A stretch of DNA of 64,000 nucleotides. Origin: Sarcocystis neurona. Taxonomy: Eukaryota; Apicomplexa; Conoidasida; Eucoccidiorida; Sarcocystidae. The stretch covers positions 834,408-898,407 of the forward strand of contig KL647303.1 in assembly GCA_000727475.1 (NCBI GenBank), given 5' to 3'. The position numbers were made by a program, and so were the translations under genes. Of the stretch, positions 47,626 through 59,100 are shown piece after piece (position 1 is the stretch's first letter; every line of letters starts with the position of its first letter). The notes under the pieces are model-generated. The model saw only the letters and a program-made list of their open reading frames with translations, made no database searches and was not told the DNA's origin.

Positions 47626-49470
47626 TCAGTCAGTTTCTCGCAGCAGACTCAATTTCTTGATCCAGGACTCCGAGACTTTCCCGGCCCCACAAAGCACATC
47701 CGGAGGGAATCTTGTGCCTCCCTCTTGCTGCTGCGATGGCGAAAATCGCAAACCTTCAAGCGTGCTGAGCGCTGTTCCTGCAGCCGCGGTTTTGCTGTCG
47801 TAGACGTCGCCGTTCACTGGGTTGGACTTCTCCACGGCAGAAAACGGAGGAACAAATGGAGAAGGCGCAGCGGGCGACCCACCTGCAGCAGACTGAAGTA
47901 CTGACGCCGCATCAGAAGCAGGCACTTGGGAGTAGGCACACGGGGAAGTACCGTATCTGCTGGCGACGGCACGGGAGGAGCCGGAATCGGCCACAGACTG
48001 GCGTTCTGTGCAGGGCGAAGAAAGACAGGTATTCCGGCTCGACAGCATATTAGCTACTGCGTTGATATACGCGAGACCTGGTTCTTCGCATGCTGGCGAA
48101 ACGGCTCCGTTGCGGGGGTGTGCATCTTCCGCTGCAGCCCCGTCAGCAGCAATCACGGACGCGATGGAAGGAAAACCAGCACCGACGGATTCCGTAGAAA
48201 GAGCATCACCACGTGAAATGCGAGCAGTAGCTGTGGGACGAGGTAAGTAACTTTCACCAGTCTTCTGATCGATTCCTGAGAGAGGAGGGTCTTGCCATAA
48301 AGAGCCCCCTGCGGGCATCTCGCTGCTGCTCCTCATCCTCTCGAACAACACGCCGTCTGCTGATGCACTTGGGGAGGAAGGGAACGCTGCTGCGAGTGCT
48401 TGGTTCAGGGCCAGCGAGGGAGGGCAGCCTTGCGAAAGGACCGAAGCGAAGGTGCGTGTATCTCTGCAGATTCCCTGTTCCTCCCCTCGCTCACCAGCAG
48501 CAGCAGCTGCCGCTCCCCCAGGCGCCGCGCTGTGACCAACAGGGCTGCCCGCGTGCAGTGTGTTGCTGCAGAAAGCGGCACTGCCTGGTGCGTGGAAGAG
48601 CGAAGGAGCAAGCTTTGAAGCTGTCGGGTATCCTTCCTTCTGCTGCGGGAGGTGCTGCTGCTGCTGATCGCCAAAAACAGCGAAGCCGCTCCCGTCTTCG
48701 CGTCGGGTGTATCCCTGCACCCACGCCAGCAACTCTTGCGCACCGTCCGCAGTGTCCTCCGCCGACGCCCGGTTCTTATAATCCTGTTGCCTTTGCTGCT
48801 TCTGATGCTGCGCTGCGGCCACGACCAAGAGCGCTTCGAGTGCGGCGGCAGGATGCGAGACGGCAGCTGAAGCAGGAGCCTCTAGTTTCTCTTGTTTCGG
48901 TGAAGAACCGCCGGATCGGTGGGCGGCTTCACGCAGACGCGCACCTGCAGCTTGCCACATCATGTCTTGTCTGTTTTCCTCCTTTCCTCTTTCGCACGCA
49001 TTGCCCAGCACGTATCCCTGTGCCCGCTGCAGTGATGTCCTCCTTCGCTGCTGCTGGTCGTAGTAGTACGCATGCTGCTGCTGTGCCCGCTGCCCGGGCG
49101 CCCCGCGCGGCTGCTGCTCGTGGTACCCATGCGGCTGCTGCTGTTGCGCTGTATACGGGTGGTGCTGCTGCTGAGCGAACTGCTGTCGCTGGGAAGGACT
49201 CGTGTACTGCGGGTGACGGGAGCCACCGCTGTTGTACGGCTGCGAGAAGCTATACCGCTGCTGCGTGTACTGTTGTTGTGGACTGTAGCCCAGCTGTTGT
49301 TGCTGTCGGTTGTATTCCTGCTGCTCTTGTTGGTTCCCGTGCTGCTGTTGCTGCTGCTCCTGCGATTGCTGCTGTGCATTCTCTGCTCGCAAGCGTGCGA
49401 GCGCCCGAATTCGTTCCCTTTTTTGTTCGCTGTTCTCCGGAATTCTCACTTCCAAAGGCTTTGTCCCGCC
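47626..49470 (-). CDS. RRM gene exon 3 (last)
   Basis: 614 codons plus TGA. It opens GGTKPLEVRIPENSEQKRER, closing the RRM and adding a basic helix. Gln/Tyr/Ser-rich prion-like sequence follows (around YSPQQQYTQQRYSFSQPY), then Ala/Ser/Gly-rich disordered sequence. No C-terminal domain is recognised. The 452-codon plus-strand frame at 48363-49721 is its antisense shadow. Confidence 0.85.
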   Translation of the reverse strand, partial: GGTKPLEVRIPENSEQKRERIRALARLRAENAQQQSQEQQQQQHGNQQEQQEYNRQQQQLGYSPQQQYTQQRYSFSQPYNSGGSRHPQYTSPSQRQQFAQQQHHPYTAQQQQPHGYHEQQPRGAPGQRAQQQHAYYYDQQQRRRTSLQRAQGYVLGNACERGKEENRQDMMWQAAGARLREAAHRSGGSSPKQEKLEAPASAAVSHPAAALEALLVVAAAQHQKQQRQQDYKNRASAEDTADGAQELLAWVQGYTRREDGSGFAVFGDQQQQHLPQQKEGYPTASKLAPSLFHAPGSAAFCSNTLHAGSPVGHSAAPGGAAAAAAGERGEEQGICRDTRTFASVLSQGCPPSLALNQALAAAFPSSPSASADGVLFERMRSSSEMPAGGSLWQDPPLSGIDQKTGESYLPRPTATARISRGDALSTESVGAGFPSIASVIAADGAAAEDAHPRNGAVSPACEEPGLAYINAVANMLSSRNTCLSSPCTERQSVADSGSSRAVASRYGTSPCAYSQVPASDAASVLQSAAGGSPAAPSPFVPPFSAVEKSNPVNGDVYDSKTAAAGTALSTLEGLRFSPSQQQEGGTRFPPDVLCGAGKVSESWIKKLSLLRETD

Positions 49471-52400
49471 CTGTGAAGAACAGGAATGGAGTACAGACAT
49501 CACCTGTTATGAGGAAGATAACACTGACGCAGCGACGCAGATCCCTCGGGGAGCAGGTTCTACCTTCTACGTCCACATGCAGGAGAAAGGCATTGTGTAT
49601 CACAAAACACACACACATACACAAATGCATGCGCACCTATGTCCATCCACACAGGTGCATACGTGTACACACGTGTGACCGACGGAAAAACTGCAGGCCA
49701 AAAACAAGATGCATGCAGTAGTCGCGATATATACGTGGAACCACACGCGCATGCGGAACATAGGGCCAGACGTAACTTCGGCAGACTCTTGTTCCTTCGG
49801 AAGGTCTATACCTCAAGCCTACCTACAGCCGCGTCTCCGCCATACGTACGCGACGACTCGATTCTCTGTCCCTCTCTTCGCTACTTGGTCACACGAGACC
49901 GCGACGTGCCCACGGCTATTTCTGCCCATCAGCCCGACAGCTCTACTCTTTTTTCTGCAGCCTACAGACACCCCGTGAATTCTTCCCAAATGCCCAAATA
50001 GGCATCTTTCCCCCCTTTTTCGTACCCACGTCAAGCGTACATATGGTACGAAGGAGTGGAACACGACTGCGCGCCTCCACTTGTGGAATTTTGTACTACG
50101 TATCCCTGCATATACACAGACGTCGCTTGCGCAGGTGCTTGCACGCCGACCTGCTGCACAAGTGCACGACAGTCAGTCATACCCAACTCCGTAGACTCTC
50201 ATACGTATGTGTATACATATGTATGTATGCGGGTGAGGGTCGTGGATTCGCTAGGAAACGTGTGCTATCCCTCATACGTTCGCGTGGACCGCCGCAGGGC
50301 GGGAAAGACAAAAAGCACAGCGGCTTCGTCGTATACGGGTGACACACGCCAAGGAGGAAAAATAAGAGGTGGTGGGTTTTCAATCGACCTTCAAGAGGCT
50401 CCTGCACAACGGACGAGACAGAACGAGACACCGGGACAAAGGGACACGCATCTCGCTGTGTGGAAACGTGATATAGGCAGTCAACACCGGAAGAAGGGAA
50501 CAAGGTCGTGCCCGACCAAAACACTACATTCGAGGAAGCCGATACACCGACTGAACGCGCTAGAAAGAAAAACGAGCAGACAGAAAGCAGACCCTGCAGC
50601 AGGAAGTTGCTGCGGCAGAAAACAGAACGCGTCTGCAAGCATCCTACCAGGACTGTGTACTTCCGGTCGAGTCCCTCTATCGCTCGCATGGCGTCGGCGG
50701 CATTTTTGAAGGTCACGAACCCTGCGCCCCGCAAGCGCTGTCGTCGATCGCGCAGCAGAATCAACTCTGAGCATTCTCCAAACTGCCGGAAAAGTCCGTA
50801 CATTTCCTCCTGCAAAGCAGTAGTCACGACGACACACCCGCAGAAAGTCGTCTTCTTCCCTCTTCGCTCGTCGCGAATGTGCAGCCCCCTGGGGAGAGCC
50901 ACACTTGGCAGGTCTGCGTCAGACTTCCCAAAAACTCTACAGACACAGACGCCAATCTCGGCACGCAGAAAATCGCTTCCTCCTCTCACACGGAATGTTG
51001 TTGTTCAAGTTTATACATGCCCATGAAGAGGCTGGACTCATGTGCGTGTTTCCTCAAAACAGCGACGTGTACACGCGCATACACACACGCAAAGGGATAA
51101 AATGTAGACCCACACACATACATCTGGGTGTCTGTATAGACTACGGTTTGTATAAATGTTACATTAATACTTTTCCACAAACGCGTGAATGTGTATGATG
51201 CTCGGACTGATTGACGTTGGGAGATTGAGACACCACACGTCCTGATCCGCATACACGTATGTATATACTCTCTCAGATACGATATATTTGTGTCTTACAC
51301 ACACTTACAGATATACGCATACACGTATGCACCTACACATATAAATGGATAGAGATACGTGTATCTGACGTATACATAATATGTTGACATTGCTGGTGGT
51401 ATACAGGTACCCTCCTGTTGCTGCTGTGGGCCTGTTCACGCTGCCTATGCGTGGTCTGTGGTCAATGCGTAGCTGATGCTTCACCGCAGCAAGTGAAGCA
51501 AGAGCGACGCTCAGCAACGCCAGGTCACACACCTGACGACGTGCACTTCACATGGGTCGGTCTACGCGGAGGAGACTCCGCACACGCACCCCCACCTGGC
51601 CGCTCAGAACTGCCCGGAAAGACGCAGCACAACACACGCCGCAGCAGAGCACGCCGCAGCAGCACAGCAGTAGGGCCGTAGACGAGGTGACACACACGCC
51701 CGTATGTGTGTACGTCTACTTACATGTACGTGTGTGTACGCTCGCGCGCACTACGGGTTGTAGCAGTGCGCTGCGCTCGCAAAAATACACACCCACCAAT
51801 ATGTACAAACTATACATATATATATGGGCAGCTGTCTACGTTTAAACAGACACAGAATACACGACGCGAAGGCGGCAAGCAATTACATATATGACTGTGT
51901 GCAGACACATATACACACACACAGACAAAAATCGAGAAATACAGCACATAGCACGCAGAGATTACAGTGCGCAAGTACGTACTTCCGTGGTGAGAGCAGA
52001 AGCATTTCCAAAGAAGACTTTGAAGCCGTCCTTCTTCGGTTCGTGAGCAAGTTTCTCGCGCGCCGCCGCCGCTGCTGCTCTTCTGCTGTTGCGTTCCCCT
52101 TGTCCTCTGCCGTAGCCTCCCCTGCTGTTGCTGCCGTGCTGCAGCTGCTGTTGCTGCTGCTGCAGCAGCTCCAAGTACTCTCCCTTACGTAGCCACGCAT
52201 GTCTGCTGCCGCCGCTGTTGCCGTTGGTCGTCCCGCTGTACATCCCTCTTCCTCCGTACGATGAAAAAGAAGAGGACCCGCAGCCGGCTGCACGTCCCCC
52301 TTCCGCTTGACCTGTTCTCCCCTCGGTCACCGCTCTTCCCTCTGTTACTGATCTTCCCTCAGTTCCTGCTCGTGCTTCTGCAGCCGAATCGAAGAGCCGG

Positions 52401-55400
52401 AGGCTCCCTCCTGATTCTGCTCCACCACGCCGTGGCACGTATATTCGCTCTTGGTGCTGCTGCGCGTTGCGGTGCTTCGGCAGCGGCAGAAGCTGCTGCT
52501 GCTTCCCTAGAAGTAGTGCACCAGCTCTGTTGTCATTCTCTCCGGCAGAAACACTACGCAAGCCTCCCTGACACGAACGAAAATCCGGTCTGCTGCTTAC
52601 TTTCCCACCTCCTGTCGCCTCTCCTGTGAAAAACCTACCAGCAGCAACGCTTGCTGCCGCTCCCGCTCCTCCCCCTCCGTTCCCCGGTTGGTGTCTCTCT
52701 CCCACACGCGCTGCGAGCGCCGCAGCTTGTCGTGCAACCGCAACAGCTGCTAGTGCCGATCCCCCTGGGCCTCCTGCTGCAGCACCAGTTCCTCCTCCTC
52801 CTCCCACTCTACTAGAGACCCCTGCTGCTGTCGCTGCTGCTGCTTCGCGTGTCAGCGCTGCAAGGAGCAATTCTTTCGACGCAGTATCGAAGGGCGAGCC
52901 GCTCCTGCAACTGTCGGGGGTACCGCGTCCCTCTCTCTGCGGAAGTAAACTGCTACTGCCACGAGAGTACGGTGACGCAGAAGTAAGAGCGGTGCCCGCG
53001 TTGATGTTGCCGCAGCTGCTCACCAGGTCACCTCCTGCTGCTGTTCCCGCTCCGGCAGCTGCTCCAAACGGGTGTCCAACAGAGAACATGCGGTCTCTCG
53101 CGCACGCAGCCCCAGTCGACTCTCCTCCGTATCCTGCTTCAGTCGATCCAGCAGCACCAGACCCCATACCAGGCGTTGCAGCAACGGCTGCTAAGACAGC
53201 GACGGCAGCAGCAAGAGACTCCTGAGTCGCGTTGGCGAAGAGTGCCGCTGCTGGACAGGGGGTCTGCTTCTTCGCCGCAGTCGTAGAGCCCAGAGCACCG
53301 GCCGTCGTTGCTGCAGCAGTAGACGCCCCAGAAGCATCGCTGTTGCAATGACGAGCTTGCTCGACCTTCTGCGTCGTCGGCCACTCTCCCGCATTCGTAG
53401 CAAAGCCAGGGGGAGGACGCATGGCTGCCTGCAGACAGAGAGACCGCACCGGAGACGGCGGTGTCGCTGCTCCTCCGCCATCTTGTCCTGGTGCTGGCGG
53501 AAGTTCGCGCGGCAGACACGCTGCTGGTGCAGCCTGGGCTCCCACAACGTCTTTTTCAGCAGCAGCTGCAGCAGCCGCGGCGGCAGCGCCCGCGCGAAGA
53601 AACGGCTGCTGGTGCAACACGGCGGGGTCGGAAGTTTCTTGCCGCGAAGCCGGAGAGAGGTGGGCATGCAGCGACGCACTTGGAGAGGCAGCCGCAACAC
53701 CAGCAGAGCTGGACGGCTTGGCGAGAGGAAGAACCGGTGGCTGCTGCTCTCGTGCGTACGTAGCGGCCTTAAGCGAAGGAGACCCTTGAGTCGCGAGAGA
53801 CAGCACGCGAGGCAAGTCTATCAACGACAGCACCACGTCTCGTTCAGAGGAGGTAGGCAGTTGAGCAGGCAGTCCGCCGCTGGTCTCCGTTTCTTCTCCC
53901 TCTGTACTCTGAAAGAGTCCTGCGTAGTTCGTGCTCAACTCTTCATCTTCTCTTCCTCCGCCTAAGCCTCCTCTGCCTGCTTCCTGCGTCCCACCTTCTT
54001 CTCTTGTCATCGGCGCTGCTTCGTCTCGTGCTGCAGCTGTTGCTACAGTAATGTCCCTGCTTGCTGCTACTGCTGCTTGAAAAAAGCCCCCCGCCGGGGA
54101 CAGCTTGCGCGGAGAGAAAGCCGCCAAGCTGCTGTTCTTGGTGCTCGTATCATGCTGCAACGCAGCAGCAGAGATGAGCAAGGCAGGTGCGTCTTTCTGC
54201 TGCTGCTGGAGAAGCGAATAGAGAGGGGAGGAGGAGGAGCTGATGCACTCTTTCCCGAGCAGCAGCTCCTTGCACTGCTCCCCCTCGCTCCTGCTCCTGT
54301 TCCACAATTTATCCATTTGCGCGGGCTCCCGCTGCCCCACCTCGCCGCTGCTGCCGTTGCTGAACAGCATGTCTGCGTGAGACAGCAGCAGTGCAGACGA
54401 ATCCTCCATTGCTGCGACGTCCTCCTCTTCCTCACCGCAGAAAGCTTTCAACATTTTCCTCTCTTCCTCTTGCAGCTCTGCGGCAAAGAACTGTATCGCA
54501 AGAGAATGACTGCTCTCCTGCTGCGCTTGCTCGCGTTCGCCCTGCTCCTTCTCTTCCGTCGGTTGCTGCTGTTGGAGCTCCTGTGCCTGCTGTTGCTCCT
54601 GTCCCTCTACGTCGAAAAGATGCAACCGCGTCTCCTGCTGCTGCTGCATGTGCTGTCGCCAACGCCGCTCTTCATCTTCCTGATGCAGACCCTTTCCTTG
54701 CTGCTGCTGATTATTCTGCTCTCGCAAAAGACGGGGAAAGCCGTAGCTCGTGGGTCCCGCAACAGCCAAAGAAAACGACCGTCCGTTCTCTCCACGGCCC
54801 ATACCCCCAGATTGCTGCTGCTGGTGTTGCATGCGGGGGTTGCTGCTGTTCGCTCCTTCTCCTCGATTGAACAGACGAGTTGCAGCAGCCACAGCGGCAG
54901 CTGCTATCCGGCCTTGTTCGGCTACCGACTGCTTCCTTCGGCTCTGCACGCGGAAAGAGAGGTGAGGAGCTGTCTCGTCTTTTCCTGTTGTTACGTTTCC
55001 CCGAGTGTCTCTTTCGTCTGCTGCGGTCTTTGCTGCTGCTTCCGTTCCTCCCTGTCCTCCTCTTCCCCCTCCCGTCCCCATCGCCGCAGACGCTGCCGCT
55101 GCTGCTTCCGCACTAGCCACTTCCGCCCCTGCTGCAAGGCCACCTGGAGTCCCAGATCTTGTCTCGTGTGTCTCCACAAGAGTCCCAGCACCGCCACGGA
55201 GTCCTCCTCCTCTCTGTTCCTTCACGTGTTCCTCCTCTTCCTTTCTCTCTGAGGCCGTCCCAGCTGCTGCTGCTTCCTCCTCCCCAGCTGCTCCCCCTCT
55301 TGCTTCTTCCGCTACTGCTGCTGTCAGGGTGACCCCACCTTCGCCCGCCTCACCCCTCGCTAGTGACGCTCCTGCGCCACCTGTTGCTGCCTGTAGCTCT

Positions 55401-56167
55401 TCCTTTTTCCTGACGGGAGCGGGCAACGGCAGCTGCAACGGAGGCGCCGCAGTAGCATCACAGAAGGCAGCAACCGACAGCGGAGTGTCGCCAGCAGCAC
55501 CTGCAGTAAGCAGCGGAGTGCTTGATATTGAGCGGACGGCCTGTGCGCAGGCAAACTGCGATATGGAGGCAGCAGTGCCGCCGTCGGTGCTGCTTCGCGC
55601 AAAGCCTGCGACCGTGCGGGTTCCTCCTCTAGCATTGCCACTCGTCGTCGAAGAAGCTACTGAATCAACCGTCGACGGAAACTGTTGTTGCTCTTCCTCT
55701 TCCTCTTCCTCGCAGAGTTCCCCTTTTCTGCGATGGTAACGCTCCGGCCCTCCTCCTTTCTGCTGCGGCTCCATATTACCCTTCGCAGACAGATTTGTCA
55801 AAAACAACTCCTCTCTTTCTTTTCCTCCAACGTCTCTCCCTCCTTCCATCTCGGAGAGCTGCAGCTGCTGCTGCTCCTGCGGGTCCGACATCGTCTTCTC
55901 CCGCTGCTGTTGCTCCTGCGACACGCGCACCACCACCTCCTCCTCCTGCTTCTGGCCCTGCACCACGTTCCTCTCTCCCATGCATTCTTGTTCATGCTTC
56001 CCGTTTTGCTGCTCCTGCGTCTTCTCAACCTGCAGCCGCTCCTGCTTCACCACCAACACCCGCTGCTGCTCCTGCTGCAGCGCATCGTCCACCAAAGAAA
56101 CAACGCACTCTCGAACAGACGCCGCGCCCAGCGCCGCCACGTCCTTCTCTTGAACTCTGTGCTCCAT
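47626..56167 (-). CDS. RRM-domain RNA-binding protein, CELF/FCA-like (three exons)
   Basis: Exons 56167-51983, 50809-50648 and 49470-47626 are all phase 0 and sum to 2063 codons plus TGA. A single complete RRM spans all three at about residues 1382-1459. It has RNP2 KVFFGN at 1383-1388, helix 1 EEMYGLFRQFGE, RNP1 RGAGFVTF at 1422-1429, helix 2 DAMRAIEGL and final strand KPLEVRI. This ending is typical of the CELF/Bruno and FCA type. Such proteins bind mRNA to control splicing, stability or translation. The 1380 residues before the RRM and the 600 after it are low complexity (Gln, Ala, Gly, Glu, Ser), apparently without a second RRM. The start context AAAAAAGATGG fits apicomplexan initiation. 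The CELF assignment is an inference from RRM details only. Confidence 0.85.
49471..50647 (-). other. RRM gene intron 2
   Basis: It runs from GTAGGA to tccattcctgttcttcacag. It contains an exact TGCATGCA octamer at 49710-49717 and CA-rich microsatellite DNA. No coding sequence was seen. Confidence 0.75.
50648..50809 (-). CDS. RRM gene exon 2
   Basis: A 54-codon exon (EEMYGLFRQFG to LDRKYTVL) carrying helix 1, RNP1 and helix 2 of the RRM. The acceptor is ctgctttgcag and the donor is CTG|GTAGGA. The open frame extends on both sides (50177-50989), but the flanks are intron translation and would break the RRM. Confidence 0.88.
50810..51982 (-). other. RRM gene intron 1
   Basis: It runs from GTACGT to ctgctttgcag. 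It contains CA/TA microsatellite DNA and a patch of CAG/CTG triplets (about 51600-51670). No exon is needed, because the RRM reads through without a gap. Confidence 0.75.
51983..56167 (-). CDS. RRM gene exon 1
   Basis: A 1395-codon exon. It contains Gln/Glu-rich sequence at the N terminus, then long Ala, Gly and Ser tracts with scattered Gln runs, then basic Gly/Arg/Gln sequence leading to the first RRM strand (DGFKVFFGNASALTTE). The donor GAA|GTACGT starts at 51982. Several plus-strand frames of 120-390 codons opposite are Leu/Cys/Ala-rich shadows of the triplet repeats. Confidence 0.85.
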
Positions 56168-59100
56168 CTTTTTTCACTTTGACTGCCGAAAGCAGAAATG
56201 GGAAGATATCCAGGCCAAGGGATCAAAATGGAAAGGTATCTAGAGGCCCCCCCTACGGCCGCGACTTAAACGAAGCGAGGAATTCCCTACGGACGTGGCT
56301 GTTCTCTCTCCCCGGTGTCTCGTCCCGCCAAGTCAACCGGTGTCCACAACGTGTATATAGCCGACGGGTCTATGCAAGAAATACACACCTCTCGCGCCGA
56401 GCACTACGTTACGCGTATTTCCACGGCTGCGTATGCTGGTTTGTGTATACCACGTGTCCCTGTTGCCGTCACGCGGGGTGTGCTTCCATAATCAACAGCC
56501 CTGCTACGACGTTGAGAGAAGATGTGATGGCTGTTCTTCGATAATTCAAGGGACAGAAACCCGCGGTTCGCTTGTAGAAATAAACGCTTCGCTCTGTTTT
56601 TTCCTTGAAAATAATAATGCAATCCTTTCAAAGAAAGTCGGAGAATTATAACCCACGAAGAAAAAGCTGGTACACTCCGTACAAGAATCGCTCCACCGCT
56701 GCTTCTCTGGCAGGCTGCCACAGCAACTCTGATGTACATGTGAAAGCCGTTGCCTGGTCTACGCACCAATTTGTTTGCTCTCCCTTTTCCCTTCGCCTCT
56801 TGCATCCGTTTATCAATCATCCTTTTCTTTTCCTCCACACCCTGCTTCTTTTGCCACTTTCTCTTTTCCACGAGCGTCTCTACGAGGCTTTAATTTGTCT
56901 TACACGAGCGACCGTTCCTTCTACTCGTACTCTTTCTTCCTCAATTTGAGAGAACACTTTGCCTTTCTCTCAATCCCGCCCCCTTCTATCCTCTGCAGAA
57001 CACGAGTTTCTCGACCACCTACCTAACTACAGCGTATGATGTACCTCCGCGCGGACACACCTGTGCATCCCTCCCGTGAGAAAGGTGAAACCACCGCTTG
57101 TTTCTCTTTCTGCGCAGATGAAAAACTCCTGCATTCCCTTCTTCCTTTCGCCCTCGCAGGCCTGTTCGTCTCCCTCTTGTCATGCCCCAACGCACTCGCA
57201 GCAGCCCCTTTCTTACTGCAGCTGCTGCTGCTCCTGCTGAAAGGGACGGAGCTACCGCGGAAAAGAGAAGAGCACGACAGACGCGGTAGCGGCGCGAAGT
57301 AAAGACAGGCACCAAAATCAAAGCGGAAGCGCGCACCTCCAACAAACGTTCTGCAATGGCTTCCAACAAGACTCTCGAAAAAAAACTTTTCAAAAACTCA
57401 TGCGAAAATGAGTAACTCAAAACTTTCCATGCAACCCCTGCTTCTTCCTGTACGTGCGCTGCATCACAGCCGTCCTGAAAATTGTCTTCCGTCTGTCTTT
57501 CCCGTTGTACAGCGACGTGAAACAAATCGATAGAGCAGGAATGCAGACGCACTGCTTCCGTTGTCCTCTCCGCTGCAGACAAATGTTCTCCCTTGAAAAT
57601 TCAGTCCCTCTCTTTCTGGCCCCCTGCAGCTGCACGACGACACATGCGAGACGACAGTGTTCGGCTTTTCCAAAATATTTAGCGAAAATGTTTCCACTCA
57701 CAAGCAAAAGTCCTCCCAAGTCCCGGTCTATTTGCTCTCCTTTGCTGTGCGACTCCTGCTTTCAATGAGATAATTTTTTTCCACTTGATTCGCGGCCCCC
57801 TTTCTATCCTCTTGCTTTTCTGTGTTATCGTGGATCTCCAACATACTTGAGTCTGTATCCTGCTGCTTCGCCGCTCTCGGTGCTCTTCTGTCGGCGAACT
57901 TTAAAGATCCTGCAAAAAAGAAATCTGTTCCACTTTTCCCGCCAAGCACGCGCACGGATGTGAAGCTGTGGTTCCCTTCCTTCCTAGCAGACGTCAAGAA
58001 CACGTCCTTCTTTCTGTGAAAAAAGTAGTCCCTTGTCTTCTCTTCACTCGGCTGCCGTACGTAAAAATGCCCCTCCTCCTGCTCCTTACTGAGCCTGCCC
58101 AATGAAACTCGACCTTCTCTCCTTTGTCCTCTTCTGTTTGGCACCTGGAAAATGTCCGCCCTGTGGAGGGGACAGAGTTATATACGCACGAACAGATGCG
58201 GTGCGTGCGCGTTCCCGTTCTTCCCCCGTTTTAGCTCACTCTCGAACAGAAATGGTGCACCCTCTACAGAAGTTTTCCTGTCTGAAGGTGGAACTTTTTT
58301 TAGCCAAAAAAATCCTTTTCTTGAAAATCTGCTTCTTTGCCTTCTCCCTGCAAAGTAGAGAAGCACACTGTTCCTCTTCGGTTTATTTCGGCCAACAGTC
58401 AAGCTATCGAACTCCTCAACCGCGGCGTGTTGCAAACGGGAAGCAATTTCGAAAATGTCTTTCTCCTTAAATTGACTCTAAAAATCCCTTTCCTCCTGTC
58501 CGTCGCTCTGCAAAACACAGGGCCTGTGCGACTTTTCTCCGGCGTACAGTCTCCCTTAGAAACAACTTCTTTTCATACACGATGCTGTTTCTCCTGTAAA
58601 CCGGGCTTCTCTCTTAGTATACATATACCCTTGGTGAAACGACTTCCTCTGTACACAGATTTCCTCATGGGGGAAGAGAGGTCAGTGCGCGGTGCATGCA
58701 CGGACCGTCCTCTATTCAAGTGGGTTCTTCCGCTCGGTATATGCTATAAACCGCAGACCTGTCTTCAACAGCGTTTTTCACAGGACCTCTCCCTCCTCAC
58801 TTCAGAACTACTTCTCCCGGCTGCTGCGCCCCACCTTTTTCCGTCGGAAAAATCACCCTCTACACTGCAAGACCGCGTTTCGAATGAAGTACGCTTTCTT
58901 GGTTGTCGACAAAGTGAGCTGCCGCTGGTTACACACTTCTGTTCGAACCAACCAAGTGCTTCTCTGCATACAGCGAGATTCTGGCATTAAACCCACGCTA
59001 GTGATTCCAGCCTGCACGAGAAAGCGATATCTCTGAAAAAAACAGGTGCAAAAAACTGTCTCGTGGCTACAAACGAGCCAAAAGTCGTCAATTCCTCCCT

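Noticed and set aside
48363..49721. 452-codon plus-strand ORF
   Set aside because: It lies antisense to RRM gene exon 3, where CAG triplets on the coding strand make the complement stop-free. Its product is a Leu/Ala/Cys-rich shadow.
50177..50989. Treating the 270-codon frame as its own RRM gene
   Set aside because: It lacks the first and last RRM strands, and both are supplied exactly in phase by the neighbouring exons.
54077..55252. 391-codon plus-strand ORF
   Set aside because: It is antisense to RRM gene exon 1. The Leu/Ser/Cys richness follows from CTG-type triplets.
58337..58990. 217-codon plus-strand ORF
   Set aside because: It lies in CT-rich DNA that is nearly free of stop codons by composition, and it has no domain-like sequence.
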